From Cafeteria roenbergensis (taxonomy: Eukaryota; Sar; Bigyra; Bicosoecida; Cafeteriaceae): 64,000 nt of DNA. A program made the translations under genes and the position numbers. Position 1 is the stretch's first letter; every line of letters starts with the position of its first letter. Below, one piece after another: positions 22,358 to 32,278 of the stretch. The DNA lies in assembly GCA_008330645.1 (NCBI GenBank), contig VLTN01000001.1:124001-188000 (forward strand), given 5' to 3'. The notes below the pieces were generated by a model. That model ran no database searches. It was not told the origin of the DNA and saw nothing but the letters and a program-made list of their open reading frames with translations.

Positions 22358-23650
22358 ATGGGCTGCGCTGCGTCCAGAAGCGCAAAGGCGTTTTCCGACA
22401 AGTACCGCACGATTGAGGAACTGCGCGCAGGTGAGTCGTGGGCGCACGGGGTCCGACTGCGGCCTTGAGGTGTCGCCAGGCCGCCTCGCCTGCCGTTGTG
22501 GTGTGCCCGGCGCTGTGATGCAACTGTGCGCTCCTGTTCCAACGTTGTGCTGCCCCTCAGGGATGCGCGAGGCGAACCTGGAGGACTCGGACCTGATCGT
22601 CGCCATCGACATGACCAGATCGAACGAGGCTTCGATGGGTGAGGCCAGGCGCGGCTCCGGAGCCGACTGGCGTCCCCCGGTGGCTTGCGAGAGGCGACGC
22701 GGTCGCGCATTGGTGACGCGCGAGGGCGGGCGGGCGGCTGAGGGCGGCCCAGCGGCCGAGGCTGCGCTCGAGGCTGTTTGCGCGCGAGGTCGCCAGAATG
22801 GCTTGCTGCGGCCTTTCTCTCGCGCTCGCGCCCTGCAGGCGGGAACGTGTCGTTCGAAGGGCTGGACTTGCACGACTTGAAGACTCTCAACCCCTATGAG
22901 CGGGTGCTGGAACTGGTTGGCCACGAGGTGGCCCGTGCGCTCGACCGGGACGCCAAGTTTCCGGTTCTGGCGTTTGGCGACGCTGGCAGCGTCGATCATG
23001 CAGCCGGGTGCGTGTACCTCGGCGATGCGGAAGGATTTGATGCTGTTCGGCCTCTGTACCGGTCCTTCGTGGCGGACCCGCGCGTGCGCAAGTCCGGGCC
23101 GACCTCCTTCGCTGGCGTAATCAACTACACCATCGACCACTCCATCACGACCGGCCGGTTCCACACCCTCATCATCATCACCGACGGCCAGATCAACGAC
23201 TCTGTGGACGTCCACAGCGCGCCCTCTGGGCGAGTTGCGAAGCGGAGCCCCACCATGGAGGCGCTCATCCGCGCGAGCCAGTATCCCATCGAGGTGATCG
23301 TCATTGGCGTCGGGGACGGGCCCTGGGGCTCCATGGAGAGTCTCGACGACGAGGTTAAGGACGTTGCCAAGAGCCTGGGCATGCCCTACCGCGTTGACTG
23401 CTGCCAGTTTGTGCCCTTCACGTCGTACATGCGAACAACGGATCCGGCAGTGCTGCACAGGTTCACCTTGGCCTGCCTGCAGGAGGTACCTCAGCTCAAG
23501 GCTTGGCTTGACGTTCACGGCAAAATGGGGCCCGGCGCCTCGACCACGACCAAGCACGCTGAGCCCGTTAAGTGGAGCCCGCCCGAGGCCCACGTCGTGC
23601 CGATGCCGCCGCCCTTCCCGGTCAGTGGCATGCCCCCCCCGCGGCACTGA
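22358..23650 (+). CDS. copine-type vWA (RGLG/copine core) protein, lipid-anchored
   Basis: Exons 22358-22430, 22561-22638 and 22839-23650; 320 residues. The N-terminus MGCAASRS is a classic N-myristoylation plus palmitoylation signal, followed by DKYRTIEELR as in plant RGLG proteins. The copine vWA fold follows: DLIVAIDMTRSNEAS (MIDAS-like DxTxSN), LHDLKTLNPYERVLELVG, FPVLAFGDA, HTLIIITDGQIND, PIEVIVIGVGDG and RVDCCQFVPF. Copines bind membranes through C2 domains, and RGLGs add a RING E3 domain. This protein has neither, only the lipidated vWA core and a Pro-rich tail, so a membrane-tethered protein-binding adaptor is the likely role. The three exons join in phase at Gly codons. Confidence 0.88.
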
Positions 23651-23973
23651 GTGCATAGCCGACTCCCCTTGAGTGGCGTTCGGCGTTTGCTGCTGCACGT
23701 GGTTTGTGTGCTTGCGAGCGCCGCTCGCAGCAGCTGCTGCGAGCGGCGAGGAGAACGCCCTTGTGATAGGTTAGCGCACGACTCAGTTGAGCCCGCGGTC
23801 ACGGCCCACTCAGCTTCATTTGGTACAGCGAGCACCAACCCCAGCGCCTTCACCTTGCCCGCATTGTCTTGCGCTGCTTCTGCATCTCTGCCCGTGCCGG
23901 GGCAATCCACCGCGACTCTGCCGCCACGCGCCTGCTGTCCCGCAAACTTGGCGGCCACTCCAGCGCGGCAAGC
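23651..23973 (+). other. intergenic region copine / oxidase
   Basis: 323 bp with no gene. It contains the 30-bp palindrome near its left end. Confidence 0.5.
23719..23748. repeat. 30-bp perfect palindrome
   Basis: CGCCGCTCGCAGCAG followed directly by its reverse complement, with no spacer, 69 bp after the copine stop codon. In RNA it could fold as a GC-rich hairpin in the copine 3' UTR. Confidence 0.9.
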
Positions 23974-25566
23974 ATGGCCACGGGGGGCTATGACGTTGTC
24001 GTTGTCGGCGGCGGCGTCGTTGGGTGCGCGGCGGCACTTGAGGCTGCCCGCGGTCCGGCAGCCCCATTTGCGTCGCAGGGGTTGCGGCGGGCGCCCAAGG
24101 TGCTCCTCGTCGAGCAGCACGCGCTGGGGCACTCGTTCGGCTCGTCCCATGGCAGGTCCCGGATCATTCGCAAGACGTACCCTAGCGAGTTTTACACGCG
24201 TCTGATGCCGCACGCGTATGCAAGCTGGGAGGATGTTGCCGCGGACGCCGGAGTCGAGCTTGGCACCTTGCTCCGGCAGACAGGCGGCATCGACCTGCTC
24301 CCGTCGACGTCGCCGCTCGTCGAGCTGCTGACTGGAGCATGCGAGCGGCACGGCCTGGACGTTGAGCGCCTGGACGAGGCCGGGGCGCTGAGACGGTTCG
24401 GAGTCCAGGTTCCACCAGACTATTGCGCCCTGTTCCAGCGCGACTCGGGCGTGCTGGACGCCGCCCAGTGCTGCGCCGCGTTGGTGCGTGCAGGGCGTGC
24501 CAGTGGCGTGGAGGTCTTGGAAGGTCACCGTGCATCGGGCCTGTTTGCCGTCGCTGGCGGAGAGGTCAAGCAACTCTCTCGCGCCTGCAGCCCTGGAGCA
24601 GGTGACGCTTCCGAGGCGGGCGCCTCAGCTTCTCTGCCCCCGGCATCTGCTGCGTGCGGGCGCAGGCTCCTCTTGCGCCTTGCGACGTCCCCAACATCGC
24701 CAGCTGCAGATGCTGAATTAGCCCGCGAACGCGTGGTCGCGACCGACCGCGTCATCGCGTGCCCTGGGCCGTGGGCGGCGCCGTGCATGCGGGAGCTGCT
24801 CGGAATGACTCGCCTACCATCTATTTCACTGCAGTCGATTGCGGTTCACTTCGTGAAGCGGCTAGCCGGTCGGGAAGTCGCCGGTGCAGACGTTGGCGAA
24901 ACGGCTGGAGCTGCCTGTGCTGCTACGCCCACCTGCGCCGGCCGCGGGGGCATGCCTGTACTGATCGACTATGCTGACTGGTCAGGCGCGGCGGCGGGCC
25001 CTGGCAAAGTGGCTCGCAGTTCCGGCGAGACGCCCGCAACCTCGGTGCCCACTCCTGTGTACATGATGGAGTCCATCGAGCACCCTGGCATGGTCAAAAT
25101 CGCATGTCACGTTGGCTATGCGGTGGAAGGCGCAGCAGTGCTCACCGACCCTGCAGCCAGGGACCGGGGAGTGCCACACCGAGACTTCGAGGACAGAGTT
25201 GCGCCATGGCTCAAGGCACGGATTCCGCACCTGGATAGCAGTCGCGCACTCCACAGCGACACCTGTTTGTACACAAACACATGTGACGAGGACTTCATCA
25301 TTGATGATGTGACCTCGCTGGTCGGGGGCGGCGCTGCAGCAGGCGCGCTGGAGCCCGGAAGCGTGGTTCTCGCCTGCGGCATGAGTGGGCACGGGTTCAA
25401 GCTGGCGCCGCTCTCCGGCCGCATCGCGGCCGCCGTCGCACTCTCGGGCGAGCGGGGCCTCGGGAGCGACGCAAGAGAGTTGTTGTCAATGACAGCCACG
25501 CGCTCGGAGGCGCTCGAGCCGGCTGCAGGTCCCACTTTTGGTCTCAGGCGCCGTCTTGATCCTTGA
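23974..25566 (+). CDS. FAD-dependent amine oxidase, sarcosine/pipecolate oxidase family
   Basis: Single exon, 530 residues. The N-terminus YDVVVVGGGVVGCAAALEAA is the Rossmann dinucleotide fold. SHGRSRIIRKTYPSEFYTRL is the MSOX/PIPOX motif contacting flavin and substrate. Near the C-terminus HSDTCLYTNTCDEDFIID contains the cysteine (about residue 431) that carries FAD covalently in monomeric sarcosine oxidases, and VVLACGMSGHGFKLAP is the second flavin signature. Family members oxidise N-methyl or cyclic secondary amino acids (sarcosine, pipecolate, proline) with O2, giving H2O2, often in peroxisomes. The protein is about 140 residues longer than bacterial MSOX, through Ala-rich insertions around residues 205-245 and 305-325. 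It ends RRLDP, so no PTS1. Substrate is not decidable here. Confidence 0.88.
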   Translation: MATGGYDVVVVGGGVVGCAAALEAARGPAAPFASQGLRRAPKVLLVEQHALGHSFGSSHGRSRIIRKTYPSEFYTRLMPHAYASWEDVAADAGVELGTLLRQTGGIDLLPSTSPLVELLTGACERHGLDVERLDEAGALRRFGVQVPPDYCALFQRDSGVLDAAQCCAALVRAGRASGVEVLEGHRASGLFAVAGGEVKQLSRACSPGAGDASEAGASASLPPASAACGRRLLLRLATSPTSPAADAELARERVVATDRVIACPGPWAAPCMRELLGMTRLPSISLQSIAVHFVKRLAGREVAGADVGETAGAACAATPTCAGRGGMPVLIDYADWSGAAAGPGKVARSSGETPATSVPTPVYMMESIEHPGMVKIACHVGYAVEGAAVLTDPAARDRGVPHRDFEDRVAPWLKARIPHLDSSRALHSDTCLYTNTCDEDFIIDDVTSLVGGGAAAGALEPGSVVLACGMSGHGFKLAPLSGRIAAAVALSGERGLGSDARELLSMTATRSEALEPAAGPTFGLRRRLDP

Positions 25567-25674
25567 GCACCGCGTCAAGTTTGTGCCGGCTCTGCGCGTG
25601 TGCCGTCGTACGCCTCGGCTGTCGGCCAAACCAACGCTCCAGCGCACACACCTCTCGTGACAAAGTGGCCAGCG

Positions 25675-27920
25675 ATGGCCAGCTCCAAGAACGCGCCGGG
25701 GTCCATGGCCATCACCGGTGCAGACGAGGGGTTCCAGCCGCTGCAAGAGTTTTCGGACAACGTGACGGTGAGGCGCGATGCGCTGGCTCGACGCTGTGCA
25801 GCGGGTTTCCTGGCAAGTTGCTTTGTCAAGTCCTTGCACGGAGCTCTCAGTGCTGGCGCATTCGCAGGCCCACGGAGTTCGAAAGGTTATGTACTTGAGC
25901 AAGGAGCGCTCTTGTCGCAAGTGAGGCCTGCCCCGCGGCGCTGCTCCGCAAGCGGCCGTCCGCAGCTCCCGTGCAGCAGTTCGTTGGCAGGAGGCTTTCC
26001 CCCGCTTCCAGGCAGTCCGCGTGCACCAGTCCTGATGCACCTCACCCAGGGGTGCGCAAGTGCTTTGCTGTGGAGCGCAGGTGGGTATGGGTGGCGCTCC
26101 TCGTTGGAGCTCTGATTGCACTCGTGGTCATCGTGTCGGAGCGCATCGGCTACTTCATGGAAAACCCCACCTCCACCGTCGTGGTGTGGGAGAATATCGA
26201 GCCCGTGCCGTTCCCTGCTGTGACTGTTTGTAACGAGAACGGCTTCCAGCAGTCCCGGGTGGCTGAGTACGGACTGGACACTCTCAACAACAGCGCGCTG
26301 CTGATGATGGTGCAGCCTGTCGGCAACTTGATCGTTCGCTGCGAATTCGCCGGCCAGGAGTGTTTTGCTGACAACTTCTCTGTGCTGCTCGACGCGCAAT
26401 TTGGTGCCTGCTACACCTTCCATGGCCTGCAGCCGGTCACCGTCGGCTCTGAAGTTTACGACGCAAACAACGGCAACAGGCTGACGTCTGCTCGGACAGG
26501 GCCCGACTACGGCCTGCGGCTCATGCTGGACATTGAGCAATCCGAGTATGTTGGCTACACTCCCAAGACATCGGTCCGCCCTTCCGCCGGACGAGGCGAC
26601 CAGCCTGGGGGGATGTCGGGTGGCGCGGCGTCCTCTCCGGGCGCGGCGTCCTCTCCCGGCGCGGCGTCCTCTCCCGGCGCGGCGTCCTCTCCCGGCGCGG
26701 CGTCCTCTCCCGGCGCGGCGTCCTCTCCCGGCGCGGCGTCCTCTCCCGGCGCGGCGTCCTCTCCCGGCGCGGCGTCCTCTCCCGGCGCGGCGTCCTCTCC
26801 CGGCGCGGCGTCCTCTCCCGGCGCGGCGTCCTCTCCCGGCGCGGCGTCCTCCCCGGGCACTGCACCGAGCCCGAGCACAAGCCCTTCGTTGTCGTCCCCT
26901 GCCCCATCGGCTGCTGTGCCACCGCCTTCCGCTCAAGATGTCTCGCCTGCGCGGCTGCTGCAGGTGCAGCCTCCGCAACAGGACGTGAAAGCCGCCCCCG
27001 ACAACAGGAATTCAACGGTTGAGGCGTTGTTCGAAGGCCCAGAATCTGCAGGAATTCGAGTGATCATTCACGACTCGAGCGTTTTGGCCAATCCAACGTC
27101 GGGGATCGGGGTCGCGCCGGGCACTGCATCCGACCTGGCATTCGTCCGAGCCGACCGATCCCGTCTTTTTGCGCCTTGGGGCACCTGCAATCAGGCCTGG
27201 CACTCAGAGAGCCAGGGCACGGACCCGACGGGCTACGCCAAGTCCGCTTGCGAGCGCGACTGCTACTATGCTAGCGTCGCGGACGTGTGCGAGTGCCTGC
27301 TGCTACCGTGGCCCGAGTCACTCAGCGATCGCCCGTCGCTCTTCGTGTGCTCAGTGGAAGAGAAGACATGCATTGCCGAGCAGCTCTCGAAGTTCCAGTC
27401 CGGAAAGCTCGGATGCTCTGAGAACTGCCCCGACCGCTGTCTTGAGACGCTCTACACAGCCACAGTGGGCAGCCAGCTGTGGCCCAGCTCCTCGTCTGCC
27501 GACACCATATTGAGTCTAGTCAGGGACACTCGGCAGGACAACACCATTTCGGCAGAGTATCTGACAGAGAACATGATGAGCGTGCGAGTTTTTGCGCCAT
27601 CGTCCGAGTTTCAAGTCATTACGACCGTGCGGGCGTACACGTTCGAAAGCATGCTGGGCGAGGTCGGGGGCAATACAGGCCTCTGGGCAGGCATGAGCGC
27701 CCTCACTTTGGTGGAAATTTTGGAGTTCGTCTTCCTTGCGCTGTCTGCCTGGCTGTGCGCGGGCTGCAGGTGCTGCTCGCGTGATCGGGCCGTCCGCACG
27801 GTCGGCGGGAGCGAGCTCCACGCCGAGATGTCGCCAGGCAGTGCTCGTCCTGGCCCCGATGCCGCAGCCAGCAGGGCTGCGTTCGACGACCGCGAACTGG
27901 CTGCCAAGGCTTCGCCATAG
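25675..27920 (+). CDS. DEG/ENaC (amiloride-sensitive sodium channel)-like subunit
   Basis: Tentative exon 1 25675-25767 and exon 2 26016-27920; about 665 residues. Two membrane helices flank a large cysteine-rich loop: TM1 WVWVALLVGALIALVVIV, then the family signature FPAVTVCNENGF; at the far end GGNTGLWAGMS leads into TM2 (LTLVEILEFVFLALSAWL). The GMS tripeptide occupies the GxS selectivity-filter position. The segment just before TM2 has the spaced cysteines of the ASC family (CERDCYYASVADVCEC, GCSENCPDRC). The cytosolic His-Gly gating motif of animal channels appears only as HPG. A 13-copy AASSPG repeat sits in the loop (about residues 234-311). The family forms trimeric Na+ channels and is largely animal. 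The join of exon 1 is less certain than the rest. Confidence 0.85.
26624..26857 (+). repeat. 18-bp coding tandem repeat (AASSPG x13)
   Basis: Thirteen near-identical 18-bp units (GCGGCGTCCTCTCCCGGC type) inside the extracellular loop of the channel. The first and last copies carry silent changes (CCGGGC). Confidence 0.95.
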
Positions 27921-28248
27921 TTTCGCTTGGCTTTGCTCGTGGCGCTTGTCGACTTGCGACGAGTGTCCGCCATCGCCTCTCCTGTCGCCCACCGGCAAGC
28001 CGGGGCGAGGGCAACGTTCTTCTGGGGCGCGAATCACGGCTTTTCCGCACCGCAGCCCCGAAATGTTCGCTCTCGCCTTGCTTGCTCCGGCGTGATACGG
28101 GCCATTGCAATGTGTGGCTCGGAGTTTTCGGTCGCACAGCCAAGCCAGTCTCGCAGCTGGACGGAGCGCAGAGCCCTCATGCACGGCGTGCCTGGGAACG
28201 CAGTTTACAGCGGCAAAATGCTGCAAGGCCGCTTCGCCGCCGACCGCC
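27921..28248. other. convergent intergenic region
   Basis: 328 bp between the stop codons of the channel (+) and the large membrane protein (-). It should hold both 3' ends; nothing else is recognised. Confidence 0.4.
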
Positions 28249-31200
28249 TTAGCTCTCGGCTTGGCCCAGCATCATGGGCTCCTCCGGCTCAGCCAGGCTG
28301 ACGCGACGACGCTGGTGAGCGTGCGCCCCCTGCGAGCGACCGGGATCCCCGTGGAGGCCTGCCTCTGGGACAAGGTGGCTCGGAGGGTCCGTGGGCTGTG
28401 CCAGACCCTGGGCTGCTGCTGGTGCCTCGTCAGCTCCAGCAGCAGCTGCAGCAGTGGGCGAGGCTTCTCCCTGGCGCTCCTCCCCATCAACAGCTTCGGA
28501 GCTCGAGCCCTGGAACATCGTGACAAGGCTTGAATCCGCCAGGCCGCGCACCACTGGCGACAGCTGGCTCATGAAGATCACCAGTCCACTCAGCGCGAAC
28601 CTCAAGACTTGCGCTTGCGACACGTTGTGGTGGTCCATTCGGTCGGGCTCCACCAAGGAGCCGGTCGCGAGCACGACCAGCAGCACAGTCTCCATCGCGA
28701 GCTCGCCAAACACCACGCCCCAGCCACAAGCAGCAGCCTCCAGCTCCTCCTGGAGCTCCAACGCCCGGGCTCGGCACGAAACGCGGGCGACATCGTCCGT
28801 CAGCGTGAACCTGTCGCGCAGCAGTGGCCTGAGATTCCGAATCTGGCGCAAAGTGCCATAGTGATTCCAAAGGGCGGTTTGGATCGCAGAGACGAGCTCC
28901 TCGGAAGCCATGACCCCTTTCACAGTCAGTGGTTGCGAATCGTTGGCCGATGCGCTGATCAGCTCGGAGACGACCCCGTGGCGCTCTTCCACCAGCCGCA
29001 GGGCACTGCCCAGCTCGCCGAGCTGGTGAATGATGTCCTCCAGTTGGTTGCAGGCTTCGGTTGCAGCACTGAAATCGCGAAGTTCGCCTGCGACCTCCTT
29101 GCTCGTCGACGTCAGAGCGGCAATTTGTTCATGCATTGCTTCGTTTCTGACGCCATTCATCGCTTGCACCATGTCCGGGATGAATCTCGTGACCATTTCC
29201 AGGAGCGGGGCAGACTGGGAGGGCTCCTCGCGCGTTGCGCCCACCATTCGGAAGATGGGAACAATGACGCGGCTTGAGGCCAAGAACGGGACAGATGAGG
29301 GCAACACCATGTCGATGGTGTACCCATTGAACCTGTTCGGGAACGAGTCTTTGGCCAAAGGCTCGGCCCTAGCGTCCCCAGGCCGAGGCTTGGATGCTCC
29401 TGAATCTGCCAGCGAAGCGGCAGAGCGCGTCTGTCGGGTTCCAGTGACGGAAGATGCCGCCCTACGAAGGAGATCCACAACGCCGGCAGCTGTGGCGGAT
29501 GCCATGTTGCCCATGTCGCTCAAAAGCTGACTCAGATGCTGTTGCGTTCGAGCGACGCTGTTCACGCCGCGCATGCTGAGCTCCACGCGAAGGCCGCACT
29601 TGACGTTGAGCGTCACAAAGCCTGCTTCGTCGTTGCCGTCTTCAGCCGGAGGTGCAGAGATGTCGAATGCGCAGCCTCCCGCCTCCCCCACCTTGGAGAT
29701 CTGGCTGCAAATGTCCTGCCAAGTCGCGCCCGATACCGCAGAGTCTCTGGTCGTGAGTGCGCGAAAGCGCTCCAGCGACGCCTGCACAGCCGTTGAGGGA
29801 AGGGTGGCGACCCGCAGCACAACGCCACGTGCCGGGGTGGACATGGCCGCCTTGAGCTTGGAAGCCAAGCTGCGGCCCACCTCGGCAGAGAACAGCCCGG
29901 CCATCTCCAGGGCCAGCCCAGGACACTTAAACTCAGTGCCCCGGCGCACTTTGAGAGGGACATTGAAGTATGCGTCGAAGAAAATCAGCCGGTCCTTCAT
30001 TTTGTCGGCCGAGCGGGGCGCCAGGCTGTGCAGCATCATCATCAGCTCAATCCCGTGCTGCGCGGCCGCAAACGCCGCTGACTGCTGACGGCGCGCGAGG
30101 CTGAACCGACCTGGAACGCTGCTCTTCGTTGGAACTTCAGCCGCACCTCCTTCGCCAGGGGCTGTGGGGGGCGGCCCCACGGCATCGCCACCGAGGGACG
30201 CGGAGTCGCCAGCCGCCGTAAAGAGCTCTCGCAGCCGGCTCGCCATGACGCTGAAAGCTGGGACGATGCTGCCCAGCTTGTCCAGGAGCACGGGCAGCAA
30301 GGTCGCCAGCGTGTTCAGCAGGCTCTTGGTCCCGACGACGAACGTCCTGTTGCCCTGGTGGTCGACGTCGACTATGAAGATTGGCGACACCTGTAGGACA
30401 GTCGGCTTGCCTGCCGTCTCGGCGTCCCTCAGATCTAGCGCGGTGTACACTCCCCCTACCAGCTTGACGTACAGCATGCACAGCAGTGCGAGCATACCCA
30501 CGACGAACACCAGAAACATGAAGCTCGCGCCCAGCGGCAGGATCGGCAAGGCTGCTTGCGTTTGCTCATCGAAGCGGAGATTCACGCCGTTGCTACCCAG
30601 AAGGATCGAGCTGGCAACCGCCTCGCCGCCGGAGATGCAGAGCAGGCACACCATCACCTCGCAGAACACCAGCATCGCAGACTGGACGGGAAGGTTTGGG
30701 CGGCCCTCGAAGCGCTTGTCCACCAATCTTCGAATCGTTTGCGACGCCGCCACGGGCAGCTGCCCGAGAGCAACAAGGGCGGGGAAATACCACAAGCTGG
30801 CCAGCACGGCATCGAAGTAGCGCATGCCGAACGTCTGGAGCAGCGGATACACGCGGAACATTCCGCTGGCCGCTGCGTTCAGCATCACAGCGAGCGCCTG
30901 AGCCCATGGCGGAGTGGCCACGCCGGGCAGCCGCTCAGACGTGATGATGACGAGGAGGAGGGTCAGAGCATACACCAGGGCCGCAATTTGCGTCTCAATC
31001 ATCGGCGGAAGGGTCTCCGCAGCCACTGCGAGCAGCGCCACGACGAGCACACGGAGCCCCGCCACTGCAGCGGGAGGGACGGCTCCGCTGTGGCGCGCAA
31101 AGATGCGAAACGTGTCGAGCGCCGCGTCCACGGCTGCCTCAAACTGGCCGACAAAGTCGAGGTCGCGCCCGTGAGCGACGCTGGGAGAGGCTGGCCCCGA

Positions 31201-32064
31201 AGCTGGTGCTGGTGCGGCAGCCGCTGGAGCCGCCGCAGACGCGGCTGATAGCGAGGGCTCCGGAACATCCGCTGGAGCAGCGTCCGTGGGAGACGCGCGC
31301 GGCGCCGCCACATGCGAGGCGGCGGACGGAGATTGCGGAGCTGCCGAGGCGGAGGGAGCGGCGCCCGCGCTGCCAGCGTCAGGAATGACCATGAGGGGGT
31401 GCGCCACGTACAGGGCGGCGAAGAATGCCGCGCCGTAGAACCACGGGGACCCCTGCTCGTACAGCTTGGACAACTGCCCCGCCACAGGGAGCACGAACAG
31501 GCTTGTGGGAATGGCCTGCAGCGATGCGGCGCTGACGTCGTGGTTGCTGTCCACGGGAGCGCCGAGCACAGTGTCCACCACCATGGCCATGGCCATCACG
31601 CTGATGGCCGCGAGCACCTGCTTGTCGACCCGCAGCAACACCCAGTGTCGGAGCGCGGCGGCAAGGTGGATGTGCTTTCCCGTCAGCATCCGCAGCAGGT
31701 ACTGCTGCCACTCCATGCGGAAGACCATGGCCATGGTGATGATGACGCCGAGGCCAATGGCGGCGATTGCAAGCCAGCTCAGCACGGCAGCCTGCGTTGC
31801 CTCCGACTGCAGCGCAAGCGGCAAGGACAGCTCGAAGAACGGGGTGGCCAAGGAGATGAGGATGATGTTCCCAGCCTCAACAACCCCCAAAACAAGCCTT
31901 TGTAGCATCACCAGCGGCGACAAGTAGTCGCCACGCCTGCCTCGGCGGGAGTAGGCCGCTGCAGCCCCGAGCCGCGAGCAAGCGCAGATTGCGAACACCA
32001 GCGCCTGAAGCCCCGAGGATTCGCCTATGGGCGCAGCTGCCCGCCGCCACGTGGCAGTCAGCAT
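28249..32064 (-). CDS. large multipass membrane protein, unknown family
   Basis: Single open frame of 1271 residues from MLTATWRR; the frame stays open about 550 bp further upstream, but that would overlap the divergent gene's promoter and coding start. The N-terminal half has about twelve hydrophobic segments, interrupted by an Ala/Pro/Ser-rich loop (about residues 225-290). The middle (about residues 620-1050) is soluble, with mixed alpha/beta character and predicted helices around MHEQIAALTSTSKEVAGEL. Two more hydrophobic segments follow (VVFGELAMETVLLVVLATGS and LRFALSGLVIFMSQLSPVV), then a disordered tail. I recognise no transporter or channel signature. Its length and topology suggest a polytopic surface or organelle membrane protein. 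Confidence 0.6.
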   Translation of the reverse strand: MLTATWRRAAAPIGESSGLQALVFAICACSRLGAAAAYSRRGRRGDYLSPLVMLQRLVLGVVEAGNIILISLATPFFELSLPLALQSEATQAAVLSWLAIAAIGLGVIITMAMVFRMEWQQYLLRMLTGKHIHLAAALRHWVLLRVDKQVLAAISVMAMAMVVDTVLGAPVDSNHDVSAASLQAIPTSLFVLPVAGQLSKLYEQGSPWFYGAAFFAALYVAHPLMVIPDAGSAGAAPSASAAPQSPSAASHVAAPRASPTDAAPADVPEPSLSAASAAAPAAAAPAPASGPASPSVAHGRDLDFVGQFEAAVDAALDTFRIFARHSGAVPPAAVAGLRVLVVALLAVAAETLPPMIETQIAALVYALTLLLVIITSERLPGVATPPWAQALAVMLNAAASGMFRVYPLLQTFGMRYFDAVLASLWYFPALVALGQLPVAASQTIRRLVDKRFEGRPNLPVQSAMLVFCEVMVCLLCISGGEAVASSILLGSNGVNLRFDEQTQAALPILPLGASFMFLVFVVGMLALLCMLYVKLVGGVYTALDLRDAETAGKPTVLQVSPIFIVDVDHQGNRTFVVGTKSLLNTLATLLPVLLDKLGSIVPAFSVMASRLRELFTAAGDSASLGGDAVGPPPTAPGEGGAAEVPTKSSVPGRFSLARRQQSAAFAAAQHGIELMMMLHSLAPRSADKMKDRLIFFDAYFNVPLKVRRGTEFKCPGLALEMAGLFSAEVGRSLASKLKAAMSTPARGVVLRVATLPSTAVQASLERFRALTTRDSAVSGATWQDICSQISKVGEAGGCAFDISAPPAEDGNDEAGFVTLNVKCGLRVELSMRGVNSVARTQQHLSQLLSDMGNMASATAAGVVDLLRRAASSVTGTRQTRSAASLADSGASKPRPGDARAEPLAKDSFPNRFNGYTIDMVLPSSVPFLASSRVIVPIFRMVGATREEPSQSAPLLEMVTRFIPDMVQAMNGVRNEAMHEQIAALTSTSKEVAGELRDFSAATEACNQLEDIIHQLGELGSALRLVEERHGVVSELISASANDSQPLTVKGVMASEELVSAIQTALWNHYGTLRQIRNLRPLLRDRFTLTDDVARVSCRARALELQEELEAAACGWGVVFGELAMETVLLVVLATGSLVEPDRMDHHNVSQAQVLRFALSGLVIFMSQLSPVVRGLADSSLVTMFQGSSSEAVDGEERQGEASPTAAAAAGADEAPAAAQGLAQPTDPPSHLVPEAGLHGDPGRSQGAHAHQRRRVSLAEPEEPMMLGQAES

Positions 32065-32278
32065 AAGCACGCGCCAGGCTCGCCGAGCGGGACAGTGGCG
32101 GCCGTGCTGGGGTGGGGGCGAGTGCTGCGCGCCGGCTGTCTGCTCCGCCTGAGAGTGTTGCAGTGCTGGAAAAGGCTCTGTCGAAGGCTTGCGCTCGGCT
32201 GATGGCAGGGGATCGTCCAGTTGCGCGGCGCACGCGCTGGCAGGCGGGCGCCGATCGCTGGGTCGGGCAGCCTCGCGA
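32065..32278. promoter_or_regulatory. compact divergent promoter
   Basis: 214 bp between the start codons of the membrane protein (-) and the GH2 enzyme (+), almost the same spacing as the NOSIP/CLNS1A pair. No core element recognised. Confidence 0.4.

Noticed and set aside
26521-27015. RRERTP / GEDAAP repeat peptides in other frames of the channel gene
   Set aside because: These are alternative-frame readings of the AASSPG repeat within the conserved channel frame.
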